Shown: positions 60,395 to 64,000 of the stretch, piece after piece
Layout: each line of letters starts with the position of its first letter
Position numbering within the stretch: position 1 is the first letter of the stretch
Assembly (NCBI RefSeq): GCF_000266905.1
Contig: NC_018022.1
Coordinates: forward strand, 434,001-498,000
Reading direction: 5' to 3'
Length of the DNA: 64,000 bases
Source of the DNA: Mycolicibacterium chubuense NBB4
Lineage (GTDB): Bacteria > Actinomycetota > Actinomycetes > Mycobacteriales > Mycobacteriaceae
Translations under genes and position numbers: made by a program
The notes under the pieces: generated by a model
Database searches by the model: none
What the model saw: the letters and a program-made list of their open reading frames with translations, nothing else
Told to the model about the DNA's origin: nothing

Positions 60395-61557
60395 GACGCT
60401 CCCTCCATCACCATGCTGACGTGACTGCACAGCATCGAGCCGTAGCTGTGCACGAACGCGGTGTCCGCCCCGGGCACCTGACGGCCCTCGGCGCGACCGG
60501 ACAGCTGCCAGTAACCCTCAAGGATCTGCGAAATGCCAGAGGAGGTCCCGGTGTGCCCGAACCGGATCAGGCCGCCGTCAGTGTTCACCGGCAGGTCGCC
60601 GCCCGGATCAGCGCGCCCGTCACGGTAGAAATCGCCTGCCCCGCCGGGCTTCACGAAGCCCGCCTCCTCAAGGATCATCGCCGGGTTGGAGGCGAAGGCG
60701 TCATAGAGCAAGGCGACGTCGATGTCGGCCGGCGCCCGTCCGGAGCGCTCGAAGGCCATCGGACCCGAACGGGCGGCCCCGGTACGACCCGGCCGGGCCA
60801 GCGAGGTCAGGAACCCGTGGGTGTGACCCTCTCCAAACCCGAGCAGGTGGACCGGCCGGTGCTTGCCCTCGCGGGCCCGGCGGGCCGAGCCCAGCACCAG
60901 CGCGCCACCGCCCTCGCAGGGAATCGAGCAGTGGTAGAAGTGGAACGGCCCGGCGATCGGCCGGGACGCCAGCACGTCTTCCACACTCAGGCGTTGCGAG
61001 CGATGCGCGATCGCAGCGGGGTTCAACGCCGCCCACCGGTCCTGCGACACGGTGACCTCGGCGATGTCCGCCTTGCCCTGTCCTGTCTCGTGCATCCAGG
61101 CCTGCGCGATCAAACCGTAGAGCGCCGGCACGGACGGTCCGTAGGGCATCTCGAACGCGTGGTCACAGACCAACGCCATCAGTTCGCGCCCGCCATCGCG
61201 TATCGGCGGAAACTTGCCCGCCGACACGACCAGCACCGTCTCGGCCTCGCCCCGGGCGATGACGTTACTCGCCATGCGCGTCATGGCCAGATGAGTCCCG
61301 CCGCCAAGCTGACAGGTCATCTGAAGTTTCAGGTTGTGCAGACCGAGATAGTCCATCAGGTCCTCGGACAGGAAGACCGAACCCTCGTTCGTCATCGGCC
61401 CGGCGCACACCAGGCCGTCGACCTCGTCTGGGACCACCCCTGCGTCAGCGAGAGCCGCGACCGCGGCGCGCACATGCAATTCAGTGGAGGTGTACGGAAC
61501 GTTTCTTCCTGGAGCGAGCTCGGCGGCACCGAGGATGGCCGGCTGGTCATGTGGCAT
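60391..61557 (-). CDS. Thiolase-like lipid-transfer protein (possible retro-aldolase)
   Basis: A 388-residue thiolase-fold enzyme, first gene of the ten-gene operon. The ATG at 61557 follows AGAGGAGC. Candidate active-site cysteine near residue 81 in MTCQLGGGTHLAMT, and further motifs HCSIPCEGGGALVLG, YDAFASNPAMILEE and IRFGHTGTSSGISQI. These are those of the SCP-x/Ltp branch of thiolases rather than of biosynthetic ones, and with the DUF35 gene directly behind it the pair resembles the Ltp2/DUF35 aldolase. It may cleave a C-C bond in a beta-hydroxy or beta-keto acyl-CoA. Thiolase or aldolase cannot be decided here. Confidence 0.85.
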   Translation of the reverse strand: MPHDQPAILGAAELAPGRNVPYTSTELHVRAAVAALADAGVVPDEVDGLVCAGPMTNEGSVFLSEDLMDYLGLHNLKLQMTCQLGGGTHLAMTRMASNVIARGEAETVLVVSAGKFPPIRDGGRELMALVCDHAFEMPYGPSVPALYGLIAQAWMHETGQGKADIAEVTVSQDRWAALNPAAIAHRSQRLSVEDVLASRPIAGPFHFYHCSIPCEGGGALVLGSARRAREGKHRPVHLLGFGEGHTHGFLTSLARPGRTGAARSGPMAFERSGRAPADIDVALLYDAFASNPAMILEEAGFVKPGGAGDFYRDGRADPGGDLPVNTDGGLIRFGHTGTSSGISQILEGYWQLSGRAEGRQVPGADTAFVHSYGSMLCSHVSMVMEGAS

Positions 61558-61836
61558 CCGCGCTCCTCTCGACCACGCGTTCAACGCCGGCCCCGACGTG
61601 AACGACGGTTAGCATAGCGTGCCCAGCGGCCCGAGTCACCCCCGCCCGCACCCGCCGCTAGCGCGGTATGAATAATCTGGAAAGTCGTTGCGCCTCTTCC
61701 CAAGAGGGTGCCGGGATGACCGAAACCCGCGCCGCTCGTGTCGTTTCTCGGCGCTGTCCAGGTGACAGATGCGGCCGATCGTGAAGCCCGCTGGTTCCGG
61801 TGGGCGCCCGGCGCACGCGGGCGGATCAATGCGCGC
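61558..61836. other. Gap between AraC gene and thiolase operon, with candidate promoter
   Basis: No gene was recognised in 279 bp. On the minus strand GCTATGCTAACC near 61610-61621 gives a -10-like TATGCT about 60 bp upstream of the thiolase start, a possible promoter. I did not find a copy of the CTGATGTTA operator seen at 45.2 kb. Confidence 0.35.
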
Positions 61837-62841
61837 TCAGTCGCGCGTTTTTCTGAAGTGGCGCGGTGAACGACCGGTCCACCGTTTGAAGGCATGTGTG
61901 AAGTTCGTGAGGTCCGCGTACCCGAGTTCTGCCGCGATCTCGCTTACAGACACCGATCTGTCGAGAAGTCGCAGAATTGCTCGCTCCTGCAAGAACGACT
62001 GACGTAATTCGCGAAAGGTGGTCCCCTCTTCGCCGAGGCGCCGCTTCAACGTGCTCGGGGACATCGAGAGCTCGCCCGCCGTACGGCTAATGTTCGTGTG
62101 TCCCGGATCTTTCTCCAGCAGGTCCCTTACTTTTTCGGAGAACGACGTGTCACGTCGTTGATCGAGAGTTCGCTGCAAATCGGTGACAGCAATCCGATAC
62201 GCAACAGGATCGGAGAATCGACAGACCTCCTCGAGCGTAGCCGCGGGAACGTGGACGAACGAGCTAGGGGCGTCGAAGAAGATCCGACCCGCCAACACTT
62301 CTTCACGAAGAACCCACGACTCCGGCGCTGAATGACTCAGATGCAGTTCAATATTCGGTACGGCACCCGCGAGCATGTCGAGCAGACGCAGCAGCGCCAG
62401 CCCACCGTAGGTGACGGCCAGGCAGTTCAGGCCGGCGTCACCTGTGCGACCGGTGAGCCCGATCGTGAGGCCGCGTTCAGTCGAATGGAACGACGGGCTG
62501 AGGGCCGTTGTGATCACCGGCAGATAAGCAAGTAACTCGACAACCTCGGCTACCGAGCCCGCGCTGACCAACGGAACACTGAGTGCCCCAAAGGACGTCA
62601 GTTTGGCGTGTTCAGCGAACGCGAAACCCAGACGGGTTCCCTGATCACAATCGAAATCGGGATATACCTCCCTGAACCACCGCAAGGGGACCTGCGCGTC
62701 GCGCCCCACCAACATCGACTCGGTGACGTGCTCGCGAACCATGAGGCTGCGGAGCGCATTGCTTGCGTCATGCCCCAGCGCCTCACTGTCCAGCATCTGC
62801 AGGAAAGCAAGCGCTGGCATACCCGAGTCGTCGAGTTTCAC
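61837..62841 (-). CDS. AraC-family transcriptional regulator
   Basis: A 334-residue AraC regulator with GTG start behind GGGGG. The N-terminal two-thirds is the effector domain of the Arabinose_bd (PF12625) kind found in VirS/OruR/AlkS-like activators (YPDFDCDQGTRLGFAFAEHAKLTSFGALS in pieces). The C-terminal double helix-turn-helix includes TNISRTAGELSMSPSTLKRRLGEEG and the second motif VSVSEIAAELGYADLTNFTHAFKRWTG. It diverges from the ferredoxin-CYP153 genes and should activate them in response to alkane or a derivative. An 8-bp inverted repeat in the gap is a candidate site. Confidence 0.92.
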   Translation of the reverse strand: MKLDDSGMPALAFLQMLDSEALGHDASNALRSLMVREHVTESMLVGRDAQVPLRWFREVYPDFDCDQGTRLGFAFAEHAKLTSFGALSVPLVSAGSVAEVVELLAYLPVITTALSPSFHSTERGLTIGLTGRTGDAGLNCLAVTYGGLALLRLLDMLAGAVPNIELHLSHSAPESWVLREEVLAGRIFFDAPSSFVHVPAATLEEVCRFSDPVAYRIAVTDLQRTLDQRRDTSFSEKVRDLLEKDPGHTNISRTAGELSMSPSTLKRRLGEEGTTFRELRQSFLQERAILRLLDRSVSVSEIAAELGYADLTNFTHAFKRWTGRSPRHFRKTRD

Positions 62842-62851
62842 GTGCCCCCTT

Positions 62852-62912
62852 GCGCGTGAGCTAAAAACACAACTCTTTGACTTCTGTGAGCCTAGCGACG
62901 TTGGTCACGCGC
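62852..62912. repeat. Spaced inverted repeat, candidate AraC binding sites
   Basis: GCGCGTGA (62852-62859) and TCACGCGC (62905-62912) are perfect 8-bp inverted copies whose starts are 53 bp apart, about five helical turns. They lie in the gap between AraC and ferredoxin genes; one arm overlaps the leader of the AraC gene, as expected if it controls itself. Confidence 0.5.
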
Positions 62913-62956
62913 GACAACACTAATTACAAGGAGTTCCAAATTGAGGAGAGTTAACC

Positions 62957-63277
62957 ATGGCAGTCGTCACCTACGTCTCTCATGATGGCGAGAAGTACGA
63001 AGCCCCGTTGACCGAGGGGCAGTCCTTGATGCAGATCGCGGTCAACAACGCGGTGCCCGGCATCGACGGCGATTGTGGAGGGGAAGCCGCATGCGGAACG
63101 TGCCACGTAATCGTCGCTCCCGAGTGGTCGGACACGGTGGGTCTCTGCGGCGCCAACGAAGAGGAGATGCTCGCGATGAACCCCGAGCGTCAGCCGACGT
63201 CGAGGCTGTCGTGCCAGATGGCCGCCTCCAAGGCATGGGATGGCTTGACGGTCGAGCTACCCGAGTTCCAGCTCTGA
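62957..63277 (+). CDS. [2Fe-2S] ferredoxin for CYP153
   Basis: A 106-residue ferredoxin of the adrenodoxin/putidaredoxin class. Cluster ligands are Cys40, Cys46, Cys49 (C-x5-C-x2-C in CGGEAACGTCH) and Cys86 (RLSCQM). The ATG at 62957 has a GGAGAG site. It passes electrons to the P450 encoded 29 bp downstream; the reductase would be expected after the P450, beyond the window. In Mycobacterium sp. HXN-1500 the CYP153A6 operon also has a ferredoxin, a ferredoxin reductase and an AraC-type gene nearby. Confidence 0.92.
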   Translation: MAVVTYVSHDGEKYEAPLTEGQSLMQIAVNNAVPGIDGDCGGEAACGTCHVIVAPEWSDTVGLCGANEEEMLAMNPERQPTSRLSCQMAASKAWDGLTVELPEFQL

Positions 63278-63306
63278 AACAACGTCATGAATTTGGAGGA
63301 AGAAAT

Positions 63307-64000
63307 ATGAGTATTCCCGCGGCAGTGACCGCCAAAGCCCAGTCTGCCGTGCCTTTGGAGCTGCAAATCCGCGGCGCACACCTGTACGACAAGACACGCC
63401 GGTGGGTAACCGGCGCCAATGGTAAGAAGATCTTCACCGAGACCCCTATTCCCCCGGTCGAGAACGTCGATATCGCCGACATCGATCTCAGCAACCCGTT
63501 CCTCTACCGCCAAGGCCGCTGGAAGTCCTACTTCGAACGCGTGCGCACCGAGGCGCCGGTGCATTACCAGGCCAACAGTCCGTTCGGCCCGTTCTGGTCG
63601 GTCACCCGCCACGCGGACATCATCGCCGTCGACAAGAACCACGAGGCTTTCTCCGCAGAGCCGTTCATCATCATCGGCAGACCCCCCCGCTTTTTGGACA
63701 TCGCCATGTTCATCGCGATGGACCCGCCACAACACGACCTGCAGCGAGCTTCCGTCCAAGGGGTTGTCGCGCCGAAGAACCTGCGTGAGATGGAGGGGCT
63801 GATCCGCTCGCGTGTCCAGGAAGTGCTGGACAATCTACCGGTGGATCAGCCATTCAATTGGGTGCAGCACGTCTCCATCGAGCTGACAGCGCGCATGCTC
63901 GCGACCCTGCTGGACTTCCCGTACGAGCAGCGGCACAAGCTCGTGGAATGGTCGGACCTCGCCACCTCCATGGAGCAAGCCAATGGAGGTCCTTCCGACA
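63307..64000 (+). CDS. CYP153-type alkane hydroxylase, partial (cut by window end)
   Basis: The first 231 codons of a cytochrome P450, from an ATG with a GGAGG site (63307). The sequence PIPPVENVDIADIDLSNPF, then GRWKSYFERVRTEAPVHY and PFGPFWSVTRHADI, then IAMDPPQHDLQRASVQGVVAP, is characteristic of CYP153 terminal alkane hydroxylases. I-helix, ExxR and heme cysteine lie beyond the window and cannot be checked. It would hydroxylate the end carbon of medium-chain alkanes with electrons from the ferredoxin just upstream. The proximity of an AraC gene agrees with a CYP153 operon. Confidence 0.9.
   Translation, partial: MSIPAAVTAKAQSAVPLELQIRGAHLYDKTRRWVTGANGKKIFTETPIPPVENVDIADIDLSNPFLYRQGRWKSYFERVRTEAPVHYQANSPFGPFWSVTRHADIIAVDKNHEAFSAEPFIIIGRPPRFLDIAMFIAMDPPQHDLQRASVQGVVAPKNLREMEGLIRSRVQEVLDNLPVDQPFNWVQHVSIELTARMLATLLDFPYEQRHKLVEWSDLATSMEQANGGPSD

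Noticed and set aside
59040..61617. Plus-strand frames of 425 and 398 codons over the LLM, DUF35 and thiolase genes
   Set aside because: Antisense shadows; the minus-strand genes have clear families and 4-bp overlaps.
61829..61852. Hairpin GCGCG/CGCGC plus T-run at the AraC 3' end as a terminator
   Set aside because: The T-run follows on the plus strand, whereas the AraC gene is transcribed leftward and its stop codon lies inside the loop.

Overview
The window reads as high-GC actinobacterial DNA, almost certainly from the Mycobacteriaceae. The evidence is a complete yrbEA-yrbEB-mceABCDEF-mam operon of the mce1 type, NDMA-type zinc alcohol dehydrogenase, FadD/FadE-like enzymes, an F420-type LLM oxidoreductase, and insertion sequences of types common in mycobacteria (IS256, IS3, IS110, IS30, IS1380, IS481). 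No rRNA, tRNA or CRISPR array was recognised. The DNA looks like an accessory catabolic region (genomic island or large plasmid); which of these it is cannot be decided from the window.

Layout. (1) 1-7.8 kb is a decayed, IS-riddled segment: a multiply frameshifted P450, an IS110 scrap, two TetR remnants around an intact DHA2 MFS exporter and a PaaI-type thioesterase, IS3 and IS256 scraps, and an orphan protein built of three Phd/YefM-like units. (2) 7.8-20.9 kb, minus strand: a complete mce1-like lipid importer operon of two YrbE permeases, six Mce proteins and four Mce-associated proteins, most joined by 4-bp stop/start overlaps. (3) 21.3-26.8 kb: a nest of dead IS elements. An IS256 copy with matching 12-bp terminal inverted repeats is split by IS30 and IS3 material and by a shortened gene with an Lsr2-like tail; an IS1380 pseudogene follows. 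(4) 27.0-42.4 kb, minus strand: a 13-gene oxidative catabolic cluster (SDR, ferritin-like diiron protein, three Baeyer-Villiger/FMO-type flavoproteins, HSL-type esterase, P450, transglutaminase-like protein, acyl-CoA synthetase, acyl-CoA dehydrogenase, BtrH-like cysteine enzyme, SCP2 protein, NDMA-type alcohol dehydrogenase). To my eye it is less GC-rich than its flanks. A TetR gene diverges from it. (5) 43.3-44.9 kb: a second ferritin-like protein divergent from its own TetR across a perfect palindrome. (6) 45.2-52.5 kb, plus strand: biotin-dependent acyl-CoA carboxylase beta and alpha subunits, acyl-CoA dehydrogenase, acyl-CoA ligase and TetR, behind a perfect 9-bp inverted repeat. (7) 52.6-53.7 kb: an intact IS481 with a 5-bp target duplication. 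(8) 53.7-61.6 kb, minus strand: a ten-gene operon of thiolase, DUF35, LLM oxidoreductase, two pairs of hot-dog dehydratases, crotonase, TIGR03084 protein and AtuA-like protein. (9) 61.8-64 kb: an AraC regulator divergent from a [2Fe-2S] ferredoxin and the first 231 codons of a CYP153-type alkane hydroxylase, cut by the window end.

How the parts may work together (inference): CYP153 with ferredoxin would start oxidation of alkyl chains. The BVMO/esterase/SDR/ADH/FadD set resembles the M. tuberculosis mymA locus in gene content and could turn ketones into esters, then alcohols and acids, then CoA thioesters. The carboxylase and AtuA/MaoC/thiolase modules resemble leucine/isovalerate (Liu) or acyclic terpene (Atu) degradation, which remove beta-methyl branches. 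The mce system would import the hydrophobic substrate. The least familiar combinations are the P450-transglutaminase-ligase-BtrH-SCP2 segment (27-35 kb) and the AtuA operon carrying an F420 enzyme, paired dehydratases and a thiolase/DUF35 pair (53.7-61.6 kb).
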